64,000 nt of DNA from Gordionus sp. m RMFG-2023 (GCF_954871325.1 NC_088777.1:8843366-8907365); one strand, 5' to 3'; shown: positions 49,464-61,567, counted from the first letter of the stretch. Made by a program: numbers and translations. The notes: generated by a model not told the origin, from the letters alone.

Positions 49464-49471
49464 GCAATATT

Positions 49472-50239
49472 AAAGGTATAATAATAATATTATTCACTAA
49501 AATATGAACATTGATTAATATATTGCTTCAAATGAATATAACCATACAATAATAAAGTTGATATTTATTAATTAAAATTTCATACAAATATTTATGCTTA
49601 ATTAAAGAATATCATAATACAATTTTTATATTACTTATTGAGAGACAATGAGATTGTTATAGTAAATTTTTTATTTTTTACATGACGTCCTCTTGAAGTT
49701 AATTTTCGGATTGATGTCTGAATTTAAATAATATTATTTTTGGTAAATTTGAAATTATTTTTTGTTTATATATATTAACAATTTGAATATATTAATCTTA
49801 TTATCCAATAAATGTAATTATTTAGAAAGATGGCTATATGCAAATTTTTCTATAAATACAATGTTCAGAATCTTCCTAACATAAAGTAATATTAAGATTT
49901 TATTATATTTTTTTTCCAATATCCAAATTATTTAACCAGTTTCAATTAGCTATCTATACATTTTTATATTTAAATAATTTTTTTTATTAAATGGTTTTTT
50001 AAATGATTTATTATTTTTAGGTAGCTGTAGATATGTTAAATTTATTATTATTGAACACACACTTCATTCACATTATGAAAAGATATTATATCAATAATTT
50101 TTACAATCAATGTAGAGCTCATCCAATAATATGTATTCTTATTCATTCCCTTTTGCTCTTTAGTGAACAAATAACTTTGTAAATTACCTCCTTAATAACT
50201 TTCTTCATAAAATCCAAAGAATTATAATGTGCAAGATTG
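49472..50239. other. Upstream region of the Mastermind-like exon
   Basis: AT-rich. No promoter motif can be supported. Confidence 0.35.
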
Positions 50240-50763
50240 ATGCTAATCAATAATAATTACAATCAAGATAACAAGAAAAACTTATTGGATAATAATACAA
50301 ATTTTTGCAATGTTATAAATATAGATGGCTTCTCTAAAAATTATCCTCAGTATATTTTATCATCTGAACCCTCAACCATTATTTATAAACATTCAAACAC
50401 ACTGAATAATCTGACAACAAATTTAAACAATTTTGATCATTTTAGCAACAATATCCCCAATCATCTATTTGATAAGAATAGCTTAAATAATTGGGACCCC
50501 TTATTGAACATTGACAATAGTGGGATAGACAGAAGGCATACATCCTTCAATCAGGATCAATCGGTGAGAAGGATGGATGAATTCAGGAGACGGCATGAGG
50601 AATGTGCCATTAGACAGGAAACATTTCTAGAAGATTCCAACCTCAAAAGCAGGACAGAAAATGTCAGGCTCTACCAAGTTTATCTCGAAAACAATGCGGC
50701 TGATGCCAAAAAAGTTGGCACTAATAATTCCAATTCACAGACCAACAATCAAAATCAAGTATA
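50240..50763 (+). CDS. Mastermind-like protein, N-terminal CSL/Notch-binding region (probable)
   Basis: Mastermind binds the CSL-Notch intracellular domain complex through a long N-terminal helix and recruits acetyltransferases in the nucleus. This 174-residue frame starts at ATG 50240 and begins with about 100 Asn-rich residues. Residues 111-151 then give RRMDEFRRRHEECAIRQE and, 13 residues on, a stretch with E..RLYQVYLEN. Aligned without gaps to Drosophila Mastermind as remembered (RRIENYRRRQTDCVPRYE ... E...L...FLES), about 12 of 42 positions are identical, including the RRR, C, R-x-E, L and LE positions. In known animals this helix lies near the N-terminus, as here. The tail is Asn/Gln-rich and stops at 50761-50763. 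A GTATAA donor at 50758 could instead splice to later exons, which were not found. The match is by eye only. Confidence 0.5.
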
Positions 50764-51559
50764 AAAATATTTTTTTTATAAATTTTGTCTAGTTGGGTTT
50801 TCATGAGTTTCTTAATTTTTTTTTAATATATGACTACAGAGGCAAATTAGAAAACCATTCACAAATTTTTCAAACACATAGCTTAGAATAATTTAAGTTT
50901 TTTAAAAAGTTACACAACATCCATTTAGATTAATCCTCAATCAATGTATATACAGAATTTCATTGAAACTAAAAATAATTTACTTAAATTCTTTCTAGTT
51001 TATACTAAAAAATTCAATAATTTTCTTTTAATTTCACAGAATAAATACAAAATTCTTTAATACATTTTAATTAGTGTTAATATAAGTTGTAATTAAAATT
51101 ATACACTATTTTCAAAATTTGTACCTAAAAGACATACTTGATTTTCTCCAAAATATAAGCTTCCTCAACCATTTTACACTAGTCTTATTTGAACAATCAT
51201 TTTTAATATGGCAAATTATCATGTAAAGATAAGAAATGAGACATATATATTATTTTAAAAGTAACCATTTCTCATTACTTTTCAAATAATATAACAGGTT
51301 TTACTTTATTTTTTCACAGAAATTTACCTTTGATAACACTAATTATAATATAGTTTATTGTACTAATTGGCCATATATTTTACTAACTCTTTTTCCATAA
51401 CTCATTGGATTTTAATCTGCAGCTTTAAAGTGAGTAACTGCTACTAACCAGATGTAGGCTTGACCAGTTTTACTTTTTTTTCTAATTCTTCACCAAGAGC
51501 ATAATTTTCATTAAAATAAGGAAAACACAGAGGGTTACTATAAATTGGAGATATTTTAC
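50764..51559. other. No recognisable feature
   Basis: AT-rich region downstream of the Mastermind-like exon. No further exon with clear splice signals was identified. Confidence 0.35.
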
Positions 51560-51743
51560 TAGTGTTTTAAACAGCTTGATTTAGGTTGATTTTTAGAAAA
51601 GGCCTGATTAAGGTTTTAGCTAAATGTGAGCCTCAAGATTTGGCAAATGGAGGTCCAAACCTTTCTGCCACTATGAGAAAATATGTAGCTTACGTAATAT
51701 TATTTGGCTAAAATATTGATTGGGAGCCATTTATCAACACTCT
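51560..51743. mobile_element. Foldback MITE, TAGTGTTG family, copy 4
   Basis: Left end TAGTGTTTTAAACAGC, right end ATTTATCAACACTCTA. Family words GAGGTCCAAACCTTTCTGCC and GGCTAAAATATTGATTGGG are present. Confidence 0.7.
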
Positions 51744-52707
51744 ATTGACTTAATGGAAAGAATTTATATTTTTTTTATCTTTTAAGGCTAATTATATTTT
51801 TTAAAAAACTATAAATAACCCAAAAATTTAAGCCTTTTTTAAAATAAGAGCCGATTTAAAAAAAAATAAACTGAAAATTTGTATTATTTATTTCAATTGT
51901 ATTATTTTTTTTTAATAATTAAAATAAAATATATATCACCCTTTTTCAAATCTTATTTATTTATGACGAAATGAACTATATTTATTTTTCCTTTTTTTTA
52001 AAACATTGCTAGACAAGACAGACATTTTATTAAGTTTAACAGCGCAACTTGTCTAATTCGAGCGCCCATGAATGTCAAAAATTTGACGTAAATTTTAAAA
52101 TTTTATTATTTTTTTCAAAGCCCGTTTTACTGGTAAGTAAAATATTAGCTCAACCCACTTATTAATGTAAACACTTGCAGCGATTAAAATAAACAAAATA
52201 TAATATTACATTTATACCGTAGTATTATATGTAAAAAATTATTCGACATTAAAATTTTTAAAACTGACATTTTTATATTATCGTTTACTAATTCCATTCT
52301 TTCTTTTTCTGGGATCATTACAATGTTACAAACAACATAACTTAGCATTTGACCTTGTTTTTCAGGTCCTATCTGACTCGAAGAAAATAAATTATTTAAA
52401 AATTTTCTCCCACTTATCCAATCCTATATTTTGATTAACTGTTGAAAAATTGACGATATTTCAACAAAAGCGTAAGGTCCCTCCGTCCAACACGAGTTCG
52501 ATCAAATCGGTCTATATTAGGTGAAATTGATATTAGTGAATATCGGAATATAGTGACATTTTACCTTGTGAAATAACTTTTCAAATGTGTCAAGTATCAT
52601 CAAGGGCCGATCAATTTTTTAGTCCCCTCACGGATTTGATTTTTTTTAAGATAAGTCAAAATTTTTGTTTATTTTTTGCTTAAATAATTTTGGCTCTTTA
52701 TTTTTAA
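51744..52707. other. No recognisable feature
   Basis: AT-rich, no coding signal. Confidence 0.35.
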
Positions 52708-52802
52708 ACTCTCATGTTAACGCGATTCGCGGCATTGTACAAATTACGCTGTATTTTTGTATTCTCCGCCTAGAATTCGCGCTAACTGTAAATGCGGGGT
52801 AA
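52708..52802. mobile_element. Small palindromic MITE, GTTAACGCG family, older copy
   Basis: The arms GTTAACGCGATTCGCGG and CCGCCTAGAATTCGCGCTAAC are near-inverted copies around a TGTATTTTTGTATT-type centre. A related, better-bounded copy is at 61467-61567. Confidence 0.6.
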
Positions 52803-54215
52803 AGGAAAATCGATAAATATGAGCGGCTAATTAATGTTAAACAGAGGAGTTTACAAGAACATGAAATACTTGTTTAAAAATAGTTTTATTTTAACCTGAA
52901 CCCATTTTAAAATTTTCAGGTATCTGTCAGAAATTAGTTTAAATTATTAAAATATATGTGATTTAGTTTAAGATATATATACTTTAACAATAACCCGTCA
53001 ATAATAACGGGGTTTGTAGTAATACCGACTACTAATTATAAACAATACAACTACTAATTTATATTTCAATTTATTTCTAACATCAAATTTATATTAATTA
53101 ATTTTCGAATATTCTATTCTATTTTTATATATAATATCTATATATAATATTTTACTAATTTATTACATTTCCTTCAAACATTTTAAAGTTAGATTTCTTC
53201 AATAAACCTCTTTGTAAGTTTACGGTTTCTTGATGAACAACGTAATGTGGTATTTGTGTTTGTATTTGCTTCATTCACTGGCACAACCACTGTAACTTCC
53301 AAAGAACTTTCATGATTTGGGATAGTTTTTCTCCCTACTTTTATGTTAGTTGTATTTGAAAAAATATCTTTTTATTCTTTATAACCCCCCCCCCCCCTCT
53401 TTAGGCCAGGTCCCCAGGCCTGCAAAAAAATTTGTTTTAGGTTAATATATGATCCATAGTTGATAATAGAATTCCTAAGCGTCTAAGCAGTTAATAATTT
53501 TGAAAAATTTTTCCTAAGCCCAGTCCAATATAATTCATAGAAATATTTTCCAACAGCCCCACCCATAATAATTTTAAAAATTTTTTCTCAAACCTGGAGA
53601 TAGGTAAATCTCTAAACACCATATTCATTTTTTATTCTTTTTAATCCCGCTCAATCCTGTTTCAGACCAAGACCAAATGATTAGGACTAATAGTGAATAC
53701 TATTTTTTCAATAAAAATATATTTAAATTAACTTTTTGAGACACATATAAAAATGATGCCTAATATCTAATATAAAAAAATTCCCAACAGGTTCAAGCTC
53801 ATAATCATATAATAATTTTGGTAGTTAAGAACTGAAATAAAATATGTAAAAGTCATAATTCATTTAAAAATACAATCAGAATATGAAAGTTGCATGGGCC
53901 TTGGTTTTTTGATCAGGCCTAGCTATGTCTGATTCAAGCATCTATATTTTAAATTTTATCCAATATGATTTCCATCACAAATTTAAATTTGATATTTCTA
54001 ATACTCTTAATGCTCACTGTATTTGCAACAATTTTACCTCTTTTTCTCCTAAATTTTAATATTTTTATAAAATTTATTAATAAAATATATTTTGTACCAT
54101 ACACACAAACTAAATAATTACCCTTCAACACCGTCAGGTTATGGTAATAAACGGCAAAATTTTAAAAATATCAGCTATTAATTAATATATAATTAATATT
54201 TAAAATTTAATTATA
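52803..54215. other. No gene recognised; C run
   Basis: AT-rich with a run of 13 C at 53385-53397. An open stretch on the minus strand (53949-54131) has no recognisable motif. Confidence 0.4.
53385..53397 (+). repeat. Cytosine homopolymer run (13)
   Basis: The longest of the nine G or C runs in the window. Confidence 0.95.
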
Positions 54216-54287
54216 CTCAAGTTGATGCATGCGTAAAGCATACGCCTTTGAAACGGGAGGTTTGTGGTTCGACTCTCGTAGATAGCA
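54216..54287 (+). pseudogene. tRNA-like relic
   Basis: A D-arm (ATGC, 9-base loop, GCAT), an anticodon arm with a GAA-centred loop (CGCCT-TTGAAAC-GGGAG) and a T-loop TTCGACT follow each other at tRNA spacing. The word GGTTCGACTCT fits a B box. The acceptor stem does not pair, the T-stem pairs poorly and the A box is weak, so it is not a working tRNA. It is a decayed tRNA-Phe-like gene or the head of a tRNA-derived SINE. Confidence 0.45.
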
Positions 54288-57200
54288 AAAAATTAACATT
54301 ACATTAGTCTCCTTAAATTTTTAATACATTAGGGAGATACGAAAACTATCGTGTTTTGATTATGGAGATTATATATATTAGATTATAGACTTATTATGCT
54401 AGAATTATTTAAAATTGTGTTATCTCTACCTTTTGCCTTAATTACGGCTATTAATTATGCCATTGAATTAATAAGATTCTGTCACATATTTTGGATTTTC
54501 CATATAAAACGAATTTATTCTTTAAAGAATCCTCTGTTCCACATCCTCACTTTATAATCTCTTAGGGTTTCATTCAATAAAATTGAAATCTGGAGAATGG
54601 TAAGAATTAAATATTATGATCCCTTATATTTTATGTGGATTTCGCTGTATGTTGAGAAAATTTTACTCTGGAATTTGCTTTATGTGTCCTAAAAAATAGA
54701 TGGGAAAGGATGATATTGATATTAAAAAACATATCTTGTATTATTTAAAAATAAGGTACATATCCTAGGCCTTTAGCATTCACGCTTATTATAATAACTG
54801 AAAGCTTAAAGATTCCTAAACCACTTAAGATGGTTGCTTTATACATTAGGTTATTTATTGTTTAAGTTATCGGGACTTGCCGGAGTCGCGCCAAATTTAA
54901 AAAAATCTCAAAATTTTAGAAACCAATCAGAATCTTTTATAAGTGCAAGTTCCAAATTATGATGTTTAAAAGATTACTTTACATAATTTTAAATAAAGAT
55001 CGACCCGTATCGGAACTGATCGGTATTTTTTAAAATCATACTATTTTATTACTTACTACGGGTAGTATATGCAGCTCCTAGCTGACACATCCTATACATC
55101 ATTCTTTACTAAAATTAACCGCTGTTATGTAAATGTATTATTCGCGGCCTAACCGGCCCCTGAAATTTTTACCCGTTTCGGCCCGTAATTATTTATGAAG
55201 GAAAACAAATTTGCCTAATTATCAGCTTTGAAATAAACATTTTCAAAACTTCGGCCCTACCCTATAAAAATAATATTTAAACAATTTTCCGGCCTGGCAC
55301 GCTTAGGACCGAGCTGCCTCGACTCTAATCCAGTTCACTAATCGCTACCCTAAAGAAAAGATAGTGATGAAATATTATAAAAAGCGCTCCCAAATAAAAA
55401 ATTGTGAGGTTGAACTTGCACTTAAAATACATTAACAAAAATGAAGAAAATAATAATAATACCTTTTACTATTAAGGTATTGGTTTTTTTATAATCCTTT
55501 ATACTTATATAATAAATTGAAACCAATAAATACTCATTTTTAAAAATAAGTGTCTTTATTATTATATAATTTTAAAGTATACTATTTTTCCCTTCCCCTT
55601 CTCTTAAACTATCTTTTCCTTCTTTCCTTATTGTTTATAATATATGTTGTACAATAAATATATTATATAAATAAATAAATAACGATGGATGATGATGGGA
55701 AATATGTCAAGGTATATTTAATTACCAGAAAAGGGAATAATAATTTTATTATTTTTACGTTTATAATGATTATTTTATATGATATATATAGTGCTTAAAT
55801 TAGACGGTTTGTTCAATATTTTAAGTTATAAATTATTACCAAAAAAATTTTACCACCATATATTTTTAATTTAAAAAAAAGGTATATAGTTACAGTTACC
55901 ACATTATCAGATCCCTTTAGAACCCCTAAACCAAGTTGAGATCCCCCGATGACTAAAGTATAAAATGGACACGGAGTATGTATGTCTAAGAACATATCCC
56001 CCACCCCTCTGAAATTTTAATTACCTGTCCCTGAAAGAAAAAATGGTTGGCCTGAATTAATTTCTCCTTAAAAGTATATATTTTAGTTTCAGCCATACCA
56101 ATCAAATTATAATTTTAAAATGTAGAGAACGCACTGGGTCCTGAATTTACCTAAATACCAGGTTCAGAAATGCTTTACCTGGGACGTGACTGCGTTTCAT
56201 CTTGTTGACTTTTGATATTTTTTATTTACCGCAGTCAAAATCTCGAGCAATTTAAAAAAGCAACATTTATTGACTCATTTGTAGACACGCTAGAATGGGT
56301 ATATTTGATGGACAGTTATATCTTATTACATTATTTTAAGAAAAGTAAATCGACTTAGACTTTGCAAATTGTAAGTATTGTGAACAAATATGACGTTTGA
56401 TTACCCATTCTCCTCCTCTATTTTTTATCGAAGATCACTGGTCACCTTTAGGTGTCTAGTCTGCTATAAACTTTTAACACCGTCCTTTATGACACTCATA
56501 TTTTTTCTCCTCTAAAAAAACAATAGTTACTTCTCTTAATTAAAGCAAAATTTTTGAATAAACCTTAGAAGAAAAAAATTGTTTTATAATTTTCCTTTTT
56601 TAATATAAAGCATTCAACCGTACCCCCCATCACTATTTTTATATTTATGTGTATATTTTTTTTGTGTGTTAAATTTTAAATAATAAAATATATTATTTCT
56701 TTATTTTCACGAATTCTTCTTACCTTACCTTACCTATTTATTTCTATATTAAATCAAGTAAAAAATAAATAAATAAATAATGTAATAAAGTATAAAATAA
56801 TTATTTAATTTTAATCATTATTATTTTGTTGTGTTTGTATGTTGTATCTTTCACATCTTTCTTTTCTTCTTTCTTACCTTACATACCCTATCCCTTTCAT
56901 ACCTTTCTTCTTGTTTTATCTTTATTTTATTTATTTTTTTCCCCGTAATACTTACGTGATTATTATTTAGCCAATTATTCTTCATCTTCGGTTCCTTCCT
57001 TCACTAATAAAAAAATAAATAAATTCTTTCCTAATTGTTTTAAAAATGTTTGACAAGATAAACAAGATATTATTGAGCTTGGAACCTAATCCCCTAAAAG
57101 AAATATTTTAGCGGACTAAATATAACTAAATGAACTAACTGAAATTTCCTATTATACTTTGCGAAACAAAGCTTCTAGGGGTTGTCCTAGCTAGCTTTAT

Positions 57201-58864
57201 ACATAATAAGAATATTCAAAATTTTGATCACATTACATTTAAAACCAGCTTATATTTCTTTAAAATAAATAAATATATATTTTCCCGCGGCATTAAAAAA
57301 TCAGAAATTTACATTACTACATCGAAAAACGCTGTCATTAGAAAGTGAACTAGGACAACAGCCTCTTATTTACTAATTTGATTTTATTAGACAAAAGTAT
57401 CGCTAATTGTTGGCATTTTACGACGAGCCATAAATAAGTTGAAATATTATGACATATCAGAATCTTATCTTTTTATAGCAACATTTTTTTTAAAATTATT
57501 GTTATTTTTGGCATCCATTTAAAATTAAGGTCGCTTTTCAAGTTTAAAAAGTTATTCAAATTTGAGATACTATTATATCACGTATTACCTCCTTTGGGGT
57601 GTTTTTGGGACTATTTGACTTTCAACTCTTCGAGGGTTTGGATTGATGTGCTATACGCTAAAACAGCAGTTTGTATTTTTTTATGTTAATAAATTTAGGT
57701 AATTTTGTCCAATTTTTCGCACATTGGGATAATGACGGCCATTTTAGTTTAGCAGTTCAGTGTTTATTTATTAATAAATCTAGTGGTGTCGTATTCATAG
57801 GGAGGGGGATTAAGTTATAATCACTGATTTAGCGAAACCCATTTTGTTTAAGGCTGTAATAATACCCCCCCCCCCTCAAATGTGCTTGCTTTCAGTATCT
57901 TACGTTTTCCTTTTTTTCGATTTAACACATAGCAATAATTACAATATTTTTGGGGTTTGAAAAAAAAATTTGGTCTCCCCTCCCCTCCGTTTTTTTTTTG
58001 AAAAAACAATTTTCTTCTAATGGGGAGAGTTCGCGTTTGTTTTTCTTTAAAAAATTATTTTTAACCAAAATCTCAAGTTCATTGTATTATAATCATAATT
58101 ACTAACCCCACGAGGAACTTCGAAATTTTTTTATAAATAAAATTCGAATTTTTTAGTGAAGATAATTTGGTAATAAAAAAAATATCTTTATATTTATCTG
58201 TCATTAACAAAATCAAAACTGTAAATGGATATTAAAAAGAAATATTAACCTATTCCTTAGAAAATAAATAGGGGATACCGGTTTAGAACTGCGAATATCG
58301 ATCGACCTGAATTTTAAGAATTTGATTTTCGAGCTCGAACCGGAAACCATAAAGGTTTTTTAGGCCTTCCTCATAAAATAATCTTGTAACAAAATGCCCG
58401 GCCCAAAAAACTTGCGAAATTTCTAACCGTAAAAATTAGATGCACGTGCTCCCTGGGCCAAAATTATGGGTCGAGCTCAAATGACATAACTTGCTTAGAT
58501 TGATGATCCATTCATTAAAATGCATTTTGAAAGGTCTTTGAATACAAATTACAAATCAGCTGGCTATAATTTTTTTTATTAGACGTCCATAATCTCTTTT
58601 TAAAAAAAATCGCTTTCAAAAGTTTTAAATAACAATTTTAGTGAAATTGTATGATTTTCTAGAATTATGTTTTAGAACTGTTTTTTATTTAAAATACCTT
58701 ATTTATTTTTCTTTATAGAAAGTTTGTGAATAATTTTTTGATATTTTGGGTACGGCATTATAAATGAAACCTTTATTAAAAAAATTTTTTTTATAAAATA
58801 TATGGGTAACTAAAATGGTATACAACGATAACCAGCTGATTTGTATCGATACGCATTTAAGTGA
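54288..58864. other. Long non-coding stretch
   Basis: No gene recognised. A GC-rich patch at about 55140-55330 (CGCGGCCTAACCGGCCCC, CGGCCTGGCACGC) resembles the GC-patch MITEs. A C run lies at 57865-57875. A region rich in CTTACCTT/TTATTTAT words lies at 56700-57010. Confidence 0.4.
57865..57875 (+). repeat. Cytosine homopolymer run (11)
   Basis: A run of 11 C in intergenic sequence. Confidence 0.95.
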
Positions 58865-59355
58865 ATGAATAGTAGGGCTGCACCGATCCACAATTTTTTC
58901 ATCGATCGGATCCTATATTTGTCCATTATTTCAAACGGAACCGATATTTACTTTTATTTTTTATAATATAAGATTATGGAATAATAAAAATTTAAGCGTT
59001 TTAATCAGAATGTTCACTTTTCTTGGCTCTTAAAAAAATCATAATCTAAAAATATGTCTTATCTTTTATTTTGTAGAAAGACTTTTATTTATAAGATATA
59101 TATAGTAAAGAATGTCTTATTTAATTAAGTTATAGCCCTTAGAGAATAATTATACATATAGTTCCTTATTAATTTTTTTTTGATGATGATCAGAAATTTC
59201 ACTCATTTATTTTAGCCTTGATACAAATAAGTATAAATTTATAGGCTAGCACACTACACCACAATTAAATTTTTCAATAAAAAGTAAAAACAAATTAAAT
59301 TACAAAATAATTGAAATTTTAATATTCGATGTTTTTCTTTATAAAGATAAGAGCT

Positions 59356-59485
59356 GAGTTTTATGTGATAATAAGTTTATCCTCCTAGGGCTATTATCTA
59401 GTGTTGTTTCGACTTGAGCCGAGTTTTATGTGATAATAAGTTTCTCCTCCTAGGGCTATTATCTAGTGTTGTTTCGACTTGAGCC
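59356..59485. repeat. Tandem duplication (period 65) across a MITE end
   Basis: The two copies, starting GAGTTTTATGTGATAATAAG at 59356 and 59421, differ at one or two bases. Each includes flanking DNA plus the first 20 or so bases of the foldback MITE, so the duplication followed the MITE insertion. Confidence 0.9.
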
Positions 59486-59670
59486 GAATTTTAAAAACTT
59501 CATAACTCGATATTTTATAAATATTACGCAAGCAAAGATTTTGGTCATAAATGGCTCAAAGTTTTGGACATCTATTAGCGAAATCTCGAGGTCTACTAGA
59601 AAATTTTTTCTGGCTAAAATATTAAGTTATCCGTAAAAATCAGCTCAAATCGAGATGTTTAACAAAACTA
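59464..59670. mobile_element. Foldback MITE, TAGTGTTG family, copy 5
   Basis: Left end TAGTGTTGTTTCGACTTGAG, right end CTCAAATCGAGATGTTTAAC. The centre has GTTTTGGACATCTATTAGCG and GGCTAAAATATTAAG. It is nested in the hAT at 58873-60363. Confidence 0.8.
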
Positions 59671-60654
59671 TATATATCATCAGCTGTGCTGAAGACTGAT
59701 TCTGATGGAACACTTGTTGCAGGAGATGTCAAATACTATCGTGCAAGATTTTCCAAAGTTGGCCTTTAAGTATTAACCCACCAATAAACAAAGGATTGAT
59801 CGAAGATAGAATATTTATATCTTTGTTAATTAATTAAATATAAATTCGCACGATTTTTAGGCATCGTGCAAATTGTTGAAATTATCGGCGTTAGCAGCCA
59901 TTTAAAAAAAACGCAAACAGGTTTACTTTTTTCAATGCTTTTTTAAAATTCTTTGTAATATTATATAAAATGTAAATAAAATTAACTTACTTATAAAATG
60001 GAATATTTAAAAATTAAAGAAATTAATAGGCAGACGATAATATAATTTTCAAAGCAAATCCCTTTTTTTAAAATTTAGCTAAAATGTTGACTCGACGATA
60101 TTGTTAAAAAAAGGTAAACTCAATTTAAATAAGGGATGCATTACATTTTTTTTAAATTAAAAAATAACGGCAAAACGCAAACGCTCTTTTGTGCCAACTA
60201 TAAGACACTTTTTTGGGAGTTTCGGAGATTTATTACGAGAAAGGGAAATTTGTCAAAAAAAAATAAAAAAAAATATAGAAGACGCATGAAATCGGTATCT
60301 AGTAAATTTTTAAAAAATATCGGCGCCGATCCGATACCAACATTTAATATCGGTACCGCCCTAATGAATAGTCAGTCTATCATTATAATGTCATGGGATT
60401 GGTCGGGCTTCGAGTCTTGCCAAACTTTAATTGGAATAGCCCATTGGTCTATTATATTTCCCTTTTCTCAAATTTGAGTGTGTTAAACGACAATATCTGA
60501 TCAGGCTCCAAATTTTTTTTTGCTATGTACCTCCTATGATCAAAAAACTGTCGGGCGAAACCAGGATCGAGATATAAAATGGTTGTTTTAAAATAAAATC
60601 TGAGCCAGGCGCCATAATGGGAAGTGTACTAAATTAGAAACGGCCCAGTAACTA

Positions 60655-60800
60655 TTAAAGGGCTCTATTAAAGCCAAAATAATATCGCGCAAGCCTCGAG
60701 ATTACGTTATCCAAACCTTTTTGACATCTGTGAGCAAAATCTCCAGGATTGCCTAATATTTTTTGGCTAAAATATTGGGTTTGTCGTTTTTCATGCCCCG
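60655..60800. mobile_element. Foldback MITE relic, TAGTGTTG family, copy 6
   Basis: Core words ATCCAAACCTTTTTGACATC, GAGCAAAATCTCCAGG and GGCTAAAATATTGGG are shared with the other copies. Both ends are degraded. Confidence 0.55.
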
Positions 60801-61466
60801 CTTTTGCCTGTCCTTCTGCCTGATCTAATTTGTGATATCTTATTTTTTAAAAATATATATACTTATTGTTGATTGCGCTATGGTTGGTTTTTAAAAAAAA
60901 CAATGAATCCGCTAATCAAATTTTAAAACTTGGTAAAAACTGAACTTATTGATTTAAAAAAATAATGAAAATATATATTTGTGATCTACAAAGCCTGGCC
61001 AGCGGGCCGGGGCGGACAATTTATACCTTAGGTAAGGCAAGGTTTTATAAATATATCTGATTTTTCGTAAAATTTTAACAGGCCTAGCCGGGTATTAAAA
61101 TTATGATATATATTTTTTTAAATTCCAAACTAATATTTAGTTTTCGATTATTTATACTATTTTGAAAATAAATTACAATATTCTTATTTCTTTGTTATCT
61201 TAAAAACTGTCTTAACTAAATTACTAAATCGATAAATAAAATAGTAAATTCACAACAAATTAAACAAGTTATTTAATAGAGCCATGATGCCAATATTCAA
61301 TACCAGATCGGGCCGATATTTTCAAAAGAGCCTATCTCACATTTTAATTGTTTTTGTTTTGTCCACATATGGTAGAGAGGTATCTATTGTCGAAATTTAG
61401 AGCACATATGATAATATTTTGACTGACCTTTTTTTAAAAAAAAAATATCAAAATCGAGACGTTTAA
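60801..61466. other. No gene; GC-patch relic
   Basis: A GC-rich patch at about 60998-61095 (GCCTGGCCAGCGGGCCGGGG, GGCCTAGCCGGG) resembles a GC-patch MITE without clear ends. Confidence 0.4.
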
Positions 61467-61567
61467 CCCTGAATTCACAGTTAACGCGTTCGTGGCGAAT
61501 TATACAATATAATATGCCTTGTTTTTGCATTTCTTCCCGCGAATTCGCGCTTAATGGGAATTCAGGG
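61467..61567. mobile_element. 101-base PIF/Harbinger-like MITE inside another MITE end
   Basis: The ends are CCCTGAATTC and its exact complement GAATTCAGGG, with arms continuing as AGTTAACGCGTTCG and GCGAATTCGCGCTTAA. The flanking bases are TAA on both sides. Removing the element leaves CGAGACGTTTAACAACAC, the end of the foldback MITE family. TAA-type 3-base duplications are typical of PIF/Harbinger. Confidence 0.7.

Larger units (their letters stand above)
58873..60363. mobile_element. hAT-type element, TAGGGCTGCACCGAT ends
   Basis: The ends are TAGGGCTGCACCGAT at 58873 and the near-complement of TAGGGCGGTACCGAT ending at 60363. The duplication ATGAATAG is exact (58865-58872 and 60364-60371). 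It is 1491 bases long and contains a foldback MITE (59464-59670). No transposase motif was recognised. An open stretch crossing its right end (60136-60477) is not a credible gene. The ends resemble those of the MITE at 28503-29268. Confidence 0.9.

Noticed and set aside
54216-54287. A functional tRNA-Phe gene
   Set aside because: The acceptor stem does not pair, the T-stem is poor and the A box is weak. It is kept only as a relic.
60136-60477. A 113-codon open stretch on the plus strand
   Set aside because: It runs across the right end of a hAT-type element and into flanking DNA. Its composition follows A-rich DNA and no motif is present.
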